Part shown: one piece after another, positions 13,484 through 21,972 of the stretch | Layout: the number at the start of each line of letters is the position of its first letter | Position numbering within the stretch: the stretch's first letter is position 1 | Assembly: GCA_018713425.1 (NCBI GenBank) | Contig: DVOT01000051.1 | Location: 1-28,123 of the forward strand | Direction: 5' to 3' | DNA length: 28,123 nucleotides | Origin: Alectryocaccomicrobium faecavium | GTDB lineage: Bacteria > Bacillota > Clostridia > Christensenellales > Aristaeellaceae | Notes under the pieces: generated by a model | What the model was told of the DNA's origin: nothing | The model's database searches: none | Seen by the model: only the letters and a program-made list of their open reading frames with translations | Program-made: the position numbers and the translations under genes

Positions 13484-15259
13484 GTGAAAAAGCATTCCTA
13501 TTCGATCTACCGGCATATCGTGGTTATCGTGCTGATTCCATTCATCATCCTCACCCTTTTGCTGCTCGGCACCTATGAGGTGTATCGCGCTTCCATGTTC
13601 GGGCGCTCGCAGGAAGAATTCGCCCTGCAGATGGAACAGTACCGCCTGCGCCTGGAAGAGCGGCTGAACAACATCCGCAACACGGCGCGGGAAGTGGGCT
13701 ATTCAGAAGCTGTGCAGAAGTATTTTGTGCAGATGAACAACGCGCAGCGGGCCGACAACTATATTTTTTTGCGGAACCTGTTCAACACATTTATCGATGC
13801 GACGCCAGGCGTGCGCGCCATTTATGTGGTGGATGAAAGCGGCGCGTTTCTGGATTCGGGGAACAATCTACTGCACTATTTTCAGCGCGCTGGCGTAGAG
13901 TATGATTTTGATGGACGGACAGAGGGCTTTTTCACGGATATTTTGCCGGAAGGCGTCAATGAATCGCCCCGCTATTGCCTATATTGCGCGCCGGTAGGCG
14001 TGATCACTCCCATCAGCCTGGGCCAAAAGGAACGTTTCTTGACCTGCGCCTTGCTGGTCGATGTACCAGAACTTTTGGCGGAGATTGCGCCGGGCGAGCC
14101 GCCTGTGTGCGAATTGCTGTTTTGGCAGGAGCGGATTCTTGCCAGTAGCCGCGCGCTGAACGCTGGCGCGAAAAGCGCGTTGGTGGCCGCGGCTACGGCG
14201 GTAGGCGGAACCGCGCCCTGGCAAATCGAGGTGGCGGGAGAACCGTACTTTTTCCAGACGGCCGCGCTTTCCACCGAAAATGGCCTGGTGTACGCGTTCA
14301 GCATGCCGGTAAATCACTTTATGGAAGGCACTGACCGGTTGAAATCCTTTGTGCTGGTAGGCGTTGGCGGGTGCGTGGCGGTGGTCGCCGTGCTCATGCT
14401 GCTTTTGCGGCGCAGCATTTCCCGGCCCATCGCGCAGATCGCGCAGGATATGGCGCACATTACCACCAAGCAAATCAGCATTGGCGATACCAACGTGGTG
14501 GAATTGCAAAACCTGGCCAGTGGCGTGAACCGCATGCTTTCCCGGCTGACGGAAAGCCAGCGACAGGAAATGGAGAACATGGAAAAAATTCACCAGCTGG
14601 AAATGTATAAAATGCAGGCGGAAATGCTCGCCCTCCGCAGCCAGATCAATCCGCATTTCTTGTTCAACACTTTGGGGTGCGTGATTGGCATGGCGATGCA
14701 CTATCGCGTGGAGCCCCTGGAACAGATCGTCACCGCGCTTTCCGACAGCCTGCACTATGCGCTGCGCGCGCCGGATGAAGTGACGCTTCAGCAAGAAATT
14801 GATCATTTGCAAGATTACATGCGCATTCTGGAGATCCGCATGCCGGACAAATACCGGCTGGTGGTGCATGCCGCGCCGGAAACGCTGGAAAAGCGTGTGC
14901 TCAGCCTGCTGTTGCAACCTTTGGCGGAAAACGCCGTACAACACGGCTTTCAGGAGTATCAAAAGCGCGCCGAACGCACCATCTATCTGGCAAGCTGGAT
15001 AGATGCAGCGGATGGCGGGCTGCGTTTGCGCCTGGCGGACAACGGACGCGGCATCGAGGCAGATCACCTGGCCGGTATTTTAGAGCAGATGAATGGAGGG
15101 GAATTTCCCGCGCAAAAGCGGCATATCGCGCTGATCAACATCGCGCGCAGATTGCGCATCGCCTACGGGGATCAGTGCCATATGGACATTCGCTCAAAAC
15201 CCGGCTACTATACGTGCGTGGAGTTGCAATTTCCAGCGGAAGGACGCTTTTTGCGGTAG
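13484..15259 (+). CDS. YesM/LytS-type sensor histidine kinase
   Basis: A 591-residue membrane sensor. A first helix (about 8-30, VVIVLIPFIILTLLLLGTY) and a second (about 287-308, FVLVGVGGCVAVVAVLMLLL) enclose an extracellular Cache-like domain. Then come a HAMP segment, the His_kinase domain with the phosphoacceptor His391 in QINPHFLFNTL, and an ATP-binding domain with the N-box ENAVQHGF and G-box ADNGRGIE. In this family the kinase usually phosphorylates a YesN-type AraC regulator and senses extracellular sugars, often together with a binding protein. The start is GTG 13484 with AAAGGGG upstream. Unusually its regulator is not downstream in the same direction but convergent, with 52 bases of overlap. 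Confidence 0.92.
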   Translation: MKKHSYSIYRHIVVIVLIPFIILTLLLLGTYEVYRASMFGRSQEEFALQMEQYRLRLEERLNNIRNTAREVGYSEAVQKYFVQMNNAQRADNYIFLRNLFNTFIDATPGVRAIYVVDESGAFLDSGNNLLHYFQRAGVEYDFDGRTEGFFTDILPEGVNESPRYCLYCAPVGVITPISLGQKERFLTCALLVDVPELLAEIAPGEPPVCELLFWQERILASSRALNAGAKSALVAAATAVGGTAPWQIEVAGEPYFFQTAALSTENGLVYAFSMPVNHFMEGTDRLKSFVLVGVGGCVAVVAVLMLLLRRSISRPIAQIAQDMAHITTKQISIGDTNVVELQNLASGVNRMLSRLTESQRQEMENMEKIHQLEMYKMQAEMLALRSQINPHFLFNTLGCVIGMAMHYRVEPLEQIVTALSDSLHYALRAPDEVTLQQEIDHLQDYMRILEIRMPDKYRLVVHAAPETLEKRVLSLLLQPLAENAVQHGFQEYQKRAERTIYLASWIDAADGGLRLRLADNGRGIEADHLAGILEQMNGGEFPAQKRHIALINIARRLRIAYGDQCHMDIRSKPGYYTCVELQFPAEGRFLR

Positions 15260-16257
15260 GCTTCGGGCGAAATTTTATAAGTGCTTTTGAATACGCGCGA
15301 AAAATACGCGCTGTCGGGATAGCCCACCTTGGCAGCGACGTCCTGCACGCTATCGCTGGTTTCCAATAGCAGGCGGGCGGCCATGCGCATGCGGATGGTT
15401 TTGAGAAACGTCATGATCGTAACGCCGCAGTTTTCCCGGAACGTGCTACACAAATGCGCTTTGTTCATAAAAAAGTGGTCGGCCAGCCCATCCAGGGTCA
15501 AGGGTTGGGCAAAATGGCTCGCCAGGTATGCCTGGATCTGGCCAGCCGGTTCGCGCAGCGCATAGCGAAAGGCGAACTGGGCGCTTTGCTGCGCTTGCGC
15601 AATCATATCATGCAGCAGGGAAAAATCGCGCTGCGGCAGGCTGATGCCGGCGCGCATGGGCAGGGCAAGGATGGCTGGAGGCAGCTGGCCCAAGGGGTTG
15701 GAGAGTAGGGCGACGCTATAGCCATTGACGCGCAGGTCGCTAAAACCCAGGGCGAAACCGGCTGGGTCGATGCTGGCAATGGCGCGTTCCGTAGCGGCGT
15801 CCGCACTATCCCAGCTCAGCACGCGGCATTCTGGATAGGCGTTTTCGATGGCGCGTTGGAGCGCCATGTGCGAAGAAGGCGGTTCGGGCTGGAGGAAGCC
15901 ATTGAGCCGCGCCATAAGAGCCGCCATATCCTTTCGGGTGATGGGCTTAAACAAATAATCCACCACGCCGCTGCGCAGACCTTCTCTGGCTGCGGAAAAA
16001 TCGCTGTATGCCGAGATGATCACCATGCGCACGGGGATGCGTTCCTGCGTGCAGGCGGCGATCAATTGCTGGCCGCCCATCTGATCCATGTGCAAATCCG
16101 TGAACACAACGTCGCAGGGGTGCGTGCGCAAATAGGCGAGCGCTTCCTGCCCATTGGTGAAAGTTGCCGCCACGGTGTATTCGGGATATTCCTGCAGCAG
16201 GCTTTCCAGCCCTCGCAACGCCCAGATTTCATCGTCCACCAGCACAATCTTTGGCAT
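15208..16257 (-). CDS. YesN-type response regulator (REC plus AraC DNA-binding domain)
   Basis: A 349-residue cytosolic regulator. The receiver domain (1-120) has the acidic pocket Asp8/Asp9, phospho-acceptor Asp54 in VVFTDLHMDQM, Ser82 and Lys104 in YLFKPIT. A middle region of about 120 residues has no recognised fold. The C-terminal AraC domain (about 245-345) carries LTLDGLADHFFMNKAHLCST and VQDVAAKVGYPDSAYFSRVF. GGAGGG seven bases before ATG 16257 sets the start. The gene is divergent from the second importer operon, its likely target, and convergent with the kinase; the last 17 codons overlap the kinase 3' end on the other strand. Confidence 0.92.
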   Translation of the reverse strand: MPKIVLVDDEIWALRGLESLLQEYPEYTVAATFTNGQEALAYLRTHPCDVVFTDLHMDQMGGQQLIAACTQERIPVRMVIISAYSDFSAAREGLRSGVVDYLFKPITRKDMAALMARLNGFLQPEPPSSHMALQRAIENAYPECRVLSWDSADAATERAIASIDPAGFALGFSDLRVNGYSVALLSNPLGQLPPAILALPMRAGISLPQRDFSLLHDMIAQAQQSAQFAFRYALREPAGQIQAYLASHFAQPLTLDGLADHFFMNKAHLCSTFRENCGVTIMTFLKTIRMRMAARLLLETSDSVQDVAAKVGYPDSAYFSRVFKSTYKISPEAYRKKRPSAGNCNSTHV

Positions 16258-16340
16258 ATATATTCCCTCCAATATTCCCCTGGCCGCATTTTTTGCGGAA
16301 GGCTGGTCGGCTTTGCGCGGTTTTTCCGCTATGCGCACCA

Positions 16341-16369
16341 AGCTTAGCATGTTTTTTGTGCAGTGTCAA
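16341..16369 (-). promoter_or_regulatory. Response regulator promoter
   Basis: On the minus strand: TTGACA (16369-16364), 17-base spacer, TAAGCT (16346-16341), with TGC before it. The poor hexamer is compensated by the extended -10 and the perfect -35. Confidence 0.7.
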
Positions 16370-16427
16370 GCATGTAGATGTTCTGCGGCGGGCCTATGGG
16401 CAGGATTCCGAAGATTGTCCAAATTTT

Positions 16428-16476
16428 TGAAATGATTTTTCATGTACGGACGGGATGAAATGTGGTAGTTTATATA
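16428..16476 (+). promoter_or_regulatory. Upstream region of importer 2 with TGAAATG direct repeats
   Basis: TGAAATG occurs at 16428-16434 and again at 16456-16462, followed by a possible -10 TATATA (16471-16476) without a recognisable -35. This pattern suits an activator-dependent promoter, with the adjacent YesN-type regulator as candidate activator. The assignment is tentative. Confidence 0.4.
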
Positions 16477-16502
16477 CATACCGTTGGGGGAGGTTGAGAG
16501 AC

Positions 16503-17459
16503 TTGAGTGCGCGCAAAACGCTTGCTGCAAACGTCCCGGGGCGCAGGAATGTGTGGATAGAGGTTCTCAAAAACAAGGAAATCTATCTGCTCGCTTTGCC
16601 TGCGATCGCGTGGTACATCGTGTTTTGCTACATGCCCATGGGTGGCTTAACGCTGGCCTTCAAGAGCTTCAAGACCAGGCTGGGCATCCTGGCCAGTCCC
16701 TGGAATGGAACGACGAATTTTGAATCCCTGTTCCGCGATCCCGCGTTTTTCCGCTCTGTGGGCATCACGCTGTGGATCAATTTCATCGAATTGCTGCTGT
16801 GCTTTCCGGCGCCGATTCTGTTGGCGCTGATGCTCAATGAATTGCGCATGCGCCGGTACAAAAAGCTGCTGCAAACGGTGTACACCTTCCCGCATTTCCT
16901 TTCGTGGGTCATCGTCGGCAGCATTGTGAAGAACCTCCTCAGCGTCGACGGCGTGGTCAACGGCTTGATGGCGGGTATGGGCCTGGAAAAGGTGAGCTTT
17001 CTGGGCAACAAGGATCTGTTCCGGCCGCTGATTTACATCTCGGAAATCTGGAAGGAAGCGGGCTGGTCCTCCATCATCTATCTGGCCGCCATCAGCGGCA
17101 TCGACCCGCAACTGTACGAAGTGGCGGAAATCGATGGCGCAAGCCGCTTCCAGCGCGTGGTGAATATCACCCTGCCGAGCATTTTCCCCACCATTGCGGT
17201 CATGCTGATTTTGCAAATGGGCGGCATCATGGGTGGACACTTCGACCAGATTTACAACCTGCAAAACGACGTCATCGCTTCTTCCGCGGAAACGCTCAAC
17301 TTGTACATCTACCGCATTACGTTCCAGCGCACGCCGAACTATGGCTTTTCCACCGCTGTCAGCTTATTCTGCTCCGTGATCAACATGGTGCTGCTGATGA
17401 GCACAAACAAGGTGGCCGAGCGCTTTGGCGGCACGGGCCTGATGGGAGGGTTGAAATAA
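16503..17459 (+). CDS. ABC sugar importer permease, LplB/YteP type (importer 2)
   Basis: A 318-residue membrane permease. After a basic N-terminus it has the typical first helix and loop IYLLALPAIAWYIVFCYMPM followed by GGLTLAFKSF, about six helices in all, and an EAA loop YEVAEIDGASRFQRVVNITL leading to PSIFPT. The start is TTG 16503, nine bases after GGGGGAGG; the open frame reaches back to ATG 16455 but without a ribosome site. First gene of the second importer operon, divergent from the response regulator. Confidence 0.92.
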   Translation: MSARKTLAANVPGRRNVWIEVLKNKEIYLLALPAIAWYIVFCYMPMGGLTLAFKSFKTRLGILASPWNGTTNFESLFRDPAFFRSVGITLWINFIELLLCFPAPILLALMLNELRMRRYKKLLQTVYTFPHFLSWVIVGSIVKNLLSVDGVVNGLMAGMGLEKVSFLGNKDLFRPLIYISEIWKEAGWSSIIYLAAISGIDPQLYEVAEIDGASRFQRVVNITLPSIFPTIAVMLILQMGGIMGGHFDQIYNLQNDVIASSAETLNLYIYRITFQRTPNYGFSTAVSLFCSVINMVLLMSTNKVAERFGGTGLMGGLK

Positions 17460-17460
17460 T

Positions 17461-18357
17461 ATGCAGATCCGGCGCCGGTATTCCCGCTCCCGCCTGACAC
17501 TGATGGACGCGGTGGTGGGCACGATTCTCACGTTGATGGCCCTGCTGGTGATTCTCCCGTTTTACAACGCGATTATGATCTCGTTCGTGACGGAATCGGA
17601 GTATTTCCGCAATCCTTTTATCCTTTTCCCGCACGAACCTACGCTGGAAGCTTACACCACATTGCTGGATACGGGCAATATTCTGGCGGGATATGGCAAC
17701 ACGCTGATTCACATCGCCATTGGATTGCCCATCAGCATGTTCATCACCTTCGCGCTGGGATATGTGCTCAGCCGTCCCGCGTTCCCTGGCCGCAGATTCT
17801 TGTATGTGTTCGTGTTGATCACCATGCTTTTCAGCGGCGGCATGGTGCCCAGCTTCCTTTTGATTCGCAGCCTGGATTTGATGAACACTCGCTGGTCGGT
17901 CATTCTGTCCTGCCTGCTGAGCACCTATTACGTGGTGCTGGTTACGAATTTTATCCGCTCCCTGCCCGGATCTTTGCTGGAATCCGCGCGGCTGGATGGC
18001 GCGAGCGAGGCGACGATTTTGGTGAGAATTGTCTTGCCGCTCTCCAAGCCGATCCTGGCCACCATCGCGCTGTTTTACGCAGTGGACAAGTGGAACGAAT
18101 GGTGGAATTCCATGTTGTATATCAACCGCATGGAAATGTATCCCCTGCAATTGATTTTGCAGAGCATCATCAACACGTATCAATCCGCCACGGATCGCAA
18201 CATCGCCTCCGCGGATGCGCTCAACCGCTTGAAAACCTTTTCCATGGGCATTAAGATGGCGGCCATCGTCGTGACCATGTTGCCCATCATGTGCGTGTTC
18301 CCCTTCCTGCAGCGCTTTTTCGTGAAAGGCATTATGATTGGCGCGGTGAAGGGATAA
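17461..18357 (+). CDS. ABC sugar importer permease, YtcP/LplC type (importer 2)
   Basis: A 298-residue membrane permease starting one base after the previous stop, with GGGAGGG upstream, so translation is closely coupled. About six helices; the EAA loop reads LESARLDGASEATILVRIVL then PLSKP, and the C-terminus is FLQRFFVKGIMIGAVKG, the subfamily hallmark. Works as a heterodimer with the permease at 16503 and takes substrate from the binding protein at 18416. No ATPase is encoded nearby. Confidence 0.92.
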   Translation: MQIRRRYSRSRLTLMDAVVGTILTLMALLVILPFYNAIMISFVTESEYFRNPFILFPHEPTLEAYTTLLDTGNILAGYGNTLIHIAIGLPISMFITFALGYVLSRPAFPGRRFLYVFVLITMLFSGGMVPSFLLIRSLDLMNTRWSVILSCLLSTYYVVLVTNFIRSLPGSLLESARLDGASEATILVRIVLPLSKPILATIALFYAVDKWNEWWNSMLYINRMEMYPLQLILQSIINTYQSATDRNIASADALNRLKTFSMGIKMAAIVVTMLPIMCVFPFLQRFFVKGIMIGAVKG

Positions 18358-18415
18358 AAGGTTGCCTATCCACTGCTCCCCAGCGAGCAGGGTAGAATAT
18401 GAAGGAGGGACTTTC

Positions 18416-20065
18416 ATGAAACGCAAGAACCTGATTGCATGGCTCGTGGCTTTGGCGCTGCTTTTGAGCGGCACGGCGCTGGCGGCGGAGAAGGAACTCG
18501 TCGTCTATAGCGAGGAAGACCTTGCCCGTGCCAAGGAGTATACCGACACGCTGGATACTTCTGGCAAGACCTATGACGAGCATCTCACCATTGAACTCGC
18601 CACCGAAATGCTGGATGCGACGCAGGATTACAACCAGGGCAGCGCGGGCAGTCAGTGGTTCACCGAGCATTTCAATTTTGATTTCGACCTGGTGGCGATT
18701 CCGGATAGCAACGCCAACGATAAGATCCGCACGATGATCAATTCTGGCGAAGTGCCGGATGTGCTGCGCTGGAATGGCTTTGATATCAACGAGATCATTT
18801 CCTATATTGATCAGGGCTTGTTCTACCGCCTGCCCGACGATTGGGAAGAACGCTGGCCCAACATCGCCCACACCCAGAGCCTGGTGCCCGTGGCGGACGC
18901 GCTCGCGGAAAAGGTGGATGGCACCTATGGCCTGTTCCGCGTGGTGATGTACCATTACTATCCCGGCGACGTGGTGGTCAGCCACAATTCGATTTATATC
19001 CGCGAGGACTGGGCCAATGCGGTTGGCTTTGAAATCAAGGACGCTTACACGCCCAGCGAATTGCTGGAATACGCGCGCCTGATCAAAGAGCAGGATCCCG
19101 GCCAGGTGGGTGCGAACCTCGTGCCGATCGCGAGCGATACCGGCTATCTCGCCAATCTGTTCCTCGGCTCCACCTATCCCGAGTACAACCAGATCTACCG
19201 CACGGAAGACGGCCAATACCATTGGGGCTTCTCGGATCCGCAAACCCTGGAAGGCTTGAAACTGTGGAAAGAGGCCTATGACGAAGGCCTGATCAGCCCG
19301 GAATTCTACGTGTATTCCGAAACCGACGCCGTGAATACCTTCAGCATTTCTGGCGTGGCGGGCGCTGTGCTCAATCCGGGCAGCGTTTGCGGCTCTGTGA
19401 AGGACGGTTTTGCCAACGACCAGGGGCTGGATGAAACCGCCTGGCACCAGGCCGCTATGATCGGCGAAGACGGCTACTATCACGATTACGCCAACGACAA
19501 TTTCTGGGGCGTGACCTACTTCTCCGCGGACATCGATGAAAAGGTGTTCGAGCGCTACATGGACATCGTGGACTTCATGGTTTCCGATAACGGCGCGGAC
19601 TTCCGCTGCAACGGCATGCGCTACATCGATTGGGATTTCAATGAGGATGGCACGCGCTCCATGGTGTACGATACCTCGGTGTACCGCCGCGCTAGCGATA
19701 GCAACTTCTGGCCCGTGTACACGCTGCTGGGCGCTTGCGGCGACGACAATGGCTTCAACCCCGATCCGGTAGACGCCAGCGAAGACGCCCTGTTCTACGC
19801 CAACCAGCTCAACGCGGTGTACAACGCCAAACTCTCTCGCCTGACGGACAACAGCATCATCGAGCGCGATTGGGAGAGCTACGGCTTCTCCAGCGACGCG
19901 CAGACCGCGCTGACCGCCATCGATTACAGAACCATCATGGCAAACCTGGTGGTGGGCGAGGGCGATCTGGAAGAAAATTGGCAGAGCATCATCAGCGAAA
20001 ACGCCTATATCATCGATCCTGCCCTGCAGGAACTCAATGAAACCTTCAATAGCGACGCAGAATAA
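18416..20065 (+). CDS. Extracellular sugar-binding protein of an ABC importer (importer 2)
   Basis: A 549-residue solute-binding protein of the LplA/LipO-like type. Signal peptide KNLIAWLVALALLLSGTALA, with a probable cut before AEKEL and no lipobox cysteine, as in the first binding protein. It shares the family pattern (INSGEVPDVLRWNG; IREDWANAVGFEIKDAYTPS; ANLFLGSTYPEYNQIY), but overall it is clearly different from importer 1's protein, so the two probably bind different sugars. GAAGGAGGG sits before the ATG; the upstream in-frame ATG 18362 lacks one. Gene order here is permease-permease-binding protein, the reverse of importer 1. Confidence 0.9.
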   Translation: MKRKNLIAWLVALALLLSGTALAAEKELVVYSEEDLARAKEYTDTLDTSGKTYDEHLTIELATEMLDATQDYNQGSAGSQWFTEHFNFDFDLVAIPDSNANDKIRTMINSGEVPDVLRWNGFDINEIISYIDQGLFYRLPDDWEERWPNIAHTQSLVPVADALAEKVDGTYGLFRVVMYHYYPGDVVVSHNSIYIREDWANAVGFEIKDAYTPSELLEYARLIKEQDPGQVGANLVPIASDTGYLANLFLGSTYPEYNQIYRTEDGQYHWGFSDPQTLEGLKLWKEAYDEGLISPEFYVYSETDAVNTFSISGVAGAVLNPGSVCGSVKDGFANDQGLDETAWHQAAMIGEDGYYHDYANDNFWGVTYFSADIDEKVFERYMDIVDFMVSDNGADFRCNGMRYIDWDFNEDGTRSMVYDTSVYRRASDSNFWPVYTLLGACGDDNGFNPDPVDASEDALFYANQLNAVYNAKLSRLTDNSIIERDWESYGFSSDAQTALTAIDYRTIMANLVVGEGDLEENWQSIISENAYIIDPALQELNETFNSDAE

Positions 20066-20079
20066 GCGCTGACAAACTG

Positions 20080-20122
20080 GGGGCTGCGAAAGAACTTTTG
20101 CCGTTCTTTCACAGCCCCTTTT
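20080..20122 (+). terminator. Terminator between convergent operons, GGGGCTGTGAA family
   Basis: GGGGCTGCGAAAGAAC (20080-20095) pairs with GTTCTTTCACAGCCCC (20103-20118), 16 positions with one mismatch, followed by TTTT. It ends the importer 2 operon and could act on the opposing exporter transcript too. Related in sequence to 11714-11754 and 11450-11480. Confidence 0.85.
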
Positions 20123-20139
20123 GCGCATTTTGGAAAAGG

Positions 20140-21972
20140 CTATGCCTTTGCGCCTGCGCGGTCGTACCACTTGGCCTGTTCATGATAGAGCCGGGCGTAT
20201 TCGCCGCCGCGCTGGAGCAACTCTTCGTGGGTGCCGTCTTCTACGATTTTGCCCCCGGCGAACACCACGATGCGATCCGCCAGAGAAGCTACGCTGATGC
20301 GATGCGTGACCATGATGAGCGTTTTCCCCTGCGAAAGATCCAGATATTTCTGGAAGACTTCGGCCTCGGCCAGCGGATCCAGGTTGCCCGTAGGTTCATC
20401 GAGCAGCACGAAATTGCGTCCCCGGTAGTGTGCCCGCGCAATGGCCAGCTTTTGCCACTGGCCGCCGGAAAGATCGGTGCCGCCGATTTCCTTGCCCAGT
20501 AGTGCGGTGGGGTCGGCTTCGCCATAGCCCGCCGCGTCGAGCGCGCTGGCGATGGCTTGGGGACTGGCGGGCTTTTCCGGATCGCCCAGGGCCACGTTTT
20601 CGCCGATGGTGAAGGTGGTGTACTTCGCGGGGGATTGCAGCACAGAGGCCATGGCGCCATAGCGCCGCGCGCGGCCCGATTCGTCCTCGATTTGGCCGTT
20701 GACGAGCAGTTCGCCGCGCGAAGGGGCCAGCATGCCGCACAGCAGGCGCACAAAGGTGGTTTTGCCCGCGCCATTTTCGCCCACGAAGGCGATGTGCTCG
20801 CCCCGATGGATGCGCAGGTTCACATGCTCTAGCACATACTTTTCCGTGAGCGGATAGCGGTAGGAAAGGTCTTTGGCCTCGATGGTTTCCACTTCAACAG
20901 GGGTTCCATCCACCTCTTGCTGGCTGGGCAAATCCATAACGTCAAAGAACATGGCCGCCTCGTTCTTTTTGGAAAGGAAGGAACCCGTGGCGCGCATCAG
21001 GCTGCCCATATCGCCTACGAGCGTGCGGATCAGGCTCATGGCCGCGGTGAGCGCGCCCAGCGAGAGCGCGCCGCGCACCATGAGCACGATGGCGAACACG
21101 ATGGACGCCGCGGTAGCGGCGCTGTTGATGATGTTGCCTGTGAGGGACAGAAGCGCGGAAAGCCATTGCGAACGCTGCTCCTTGCGGATGTATCCGTCGA
21201 TCACGCGCTTCCACTTACTATAGAAGAAATCGTTTAGTCCCAGCGCTTTCATTTCCTTTGCCGCCTGGCCCAGGATCAATTTTTCGTAATAATCCGCCTC
21301 GCGCTTTTCTTTGGCGTTGTTCTTCACGAATTTGAAGCGCAGCTTATCGGCCACATAAGTGGTGTAAAGCGTGGGCAGGGGCGCGATCAGCACCAACCAA
21401 CACAGCATGGGGTGCAAGAGATACAGCGAAACGGCGATGGAGGCCACCGATACGGCCTTGGCCACAATCTGGTAGCCGCTGACCATGATTTTGCGGTTGA
21501 GTCCATCCCACGAATCCTGCGTGAAGCGCATAAAGCGCGCGATGCGGTCGTTGATGGCGGGTACTTCGAACATCTCGCTGGGCAGGGAGGCGAATTTGCG
21601 GTACGTGCGGGTATCGACGAGTTCCTGGAAGCGGTTGCGCTGCACGACGTCGAGCCGCTCAATTTCCTCGAACCATTCGGTGTACCTTTGCAGCAACTGG
21701 CACAGATACTGGATGAGGTAATAGCCGGCGAGCAGCCCTGCCGCGCCCAATAGCGATTGCGCGGCGTTGGTTTCCGCTACCGCGATATAGCGCCCCCACA
21801 GCAGCGCCAGCACGGGCTGCAGCAGGCTGAGCAGCATGCTCAGGCCCAGAAAGATCAGGCACATCGCCTTGGCGGAGCGGAATACATAGGCGAACAGGCG
21901 GGGCAGATAGCGAAATTTTGGCGGGTTTTCCCGCCGGATGGTTTCTTCGATGCGGCTGGTGCGGTCGTTCAT
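20140..21972 (-). CDS. ABC exporter half-transporter, membrane domain fused to ATPase (subunit 2)
   Basis: A 610-residue type IV exporter half. The N-terminal membrane domain (about 30-335) has roughly six helices. The ATPase domain has Walker A GENGAGKT (398-405), Q-loop VLQSPAKY, signature LSGGQWQKLAIAR, Walker B FVLLDEPTGNLDP and H-loop TH; all are intact. Its ATG overlaps the upstream stop as ATGA, with GGAGG seven bases before, so the two subunits are translationally coupled and probably form a heterodimer. Substrate (peptide, drug or lipid) cannot be told. The C-terminus ends in the usual EYARLYHEQAKWY segment. Confidence 0.93.
   Translation of the reverse strand: MNDRTSRIEETIRRENPPKFRYLPRLFAYVFRSAKAMCLIFLGLSMLLSLLQPVLALLWGRYIAVAETNAAQSLLGAAGLLAGYYLIQYLCQLLQRYTEWFEEIERLDVVQRNRFQELVDTRTYRKFASLPSEMFEVPAINDRIARFMRFTQDSWDGLNRKIMVSGYQIVAKAVSVASIAVSLYLLHPMLCWLVLIAPLPTLYTTYVADKLRFKFVKNNAKEKREADYYEKLILGQAAKEMKALGLNDFFYSKWKRVIDGYIRKEQRSQWLSALLSLTGNIINSAATAASIVFAIVLMVRGALSLGALTAAMSLIRTLVGDMGSLMRATGSFLSKKNEAAMFFDVMDLPSQQEVDGTPVEVETIEAKDLSYRYPLTEKYVLEHVNLRIHRGEHIAFVGENGAGKTTFVRLLCGMLAPSRGELLVNGQIEDESGRARRYGAMASVLQSPAKYTTFTIGENVALGDPEKPASPQAIASALDAAGYGEADPTALLGKEIGGTDLSGGQWQKLAIARAHYRGRNFVLLDEPTGNLDPLAEAEVFQKYLDLSQGKTLIMVTHRISVASLADRIVVFAGGKIVEDGTHEELLQRGGEYARLYHEQAKWYDRAGAKA

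Noticed and set aside
13979..15067. 362-residue minus-strand frame inside the sensor kinase
   Set aside because: Lies wholly within the kinase, whose His-kinase and ATPase motifs are clear.
16258..16500. Riboswitch between the response regulator and importer 2
   Set aside because: Looked for conserved aptamer-like stems; only promoters, short direct repeats and A/T runs are visible.
18332..20170. 612-residue minus-strand open frame across the second binding protein
   Set aside because: Antisense shadow caused by GC-rich third positions. The plus strand has a signal peptide, ribosome site and family pattern.
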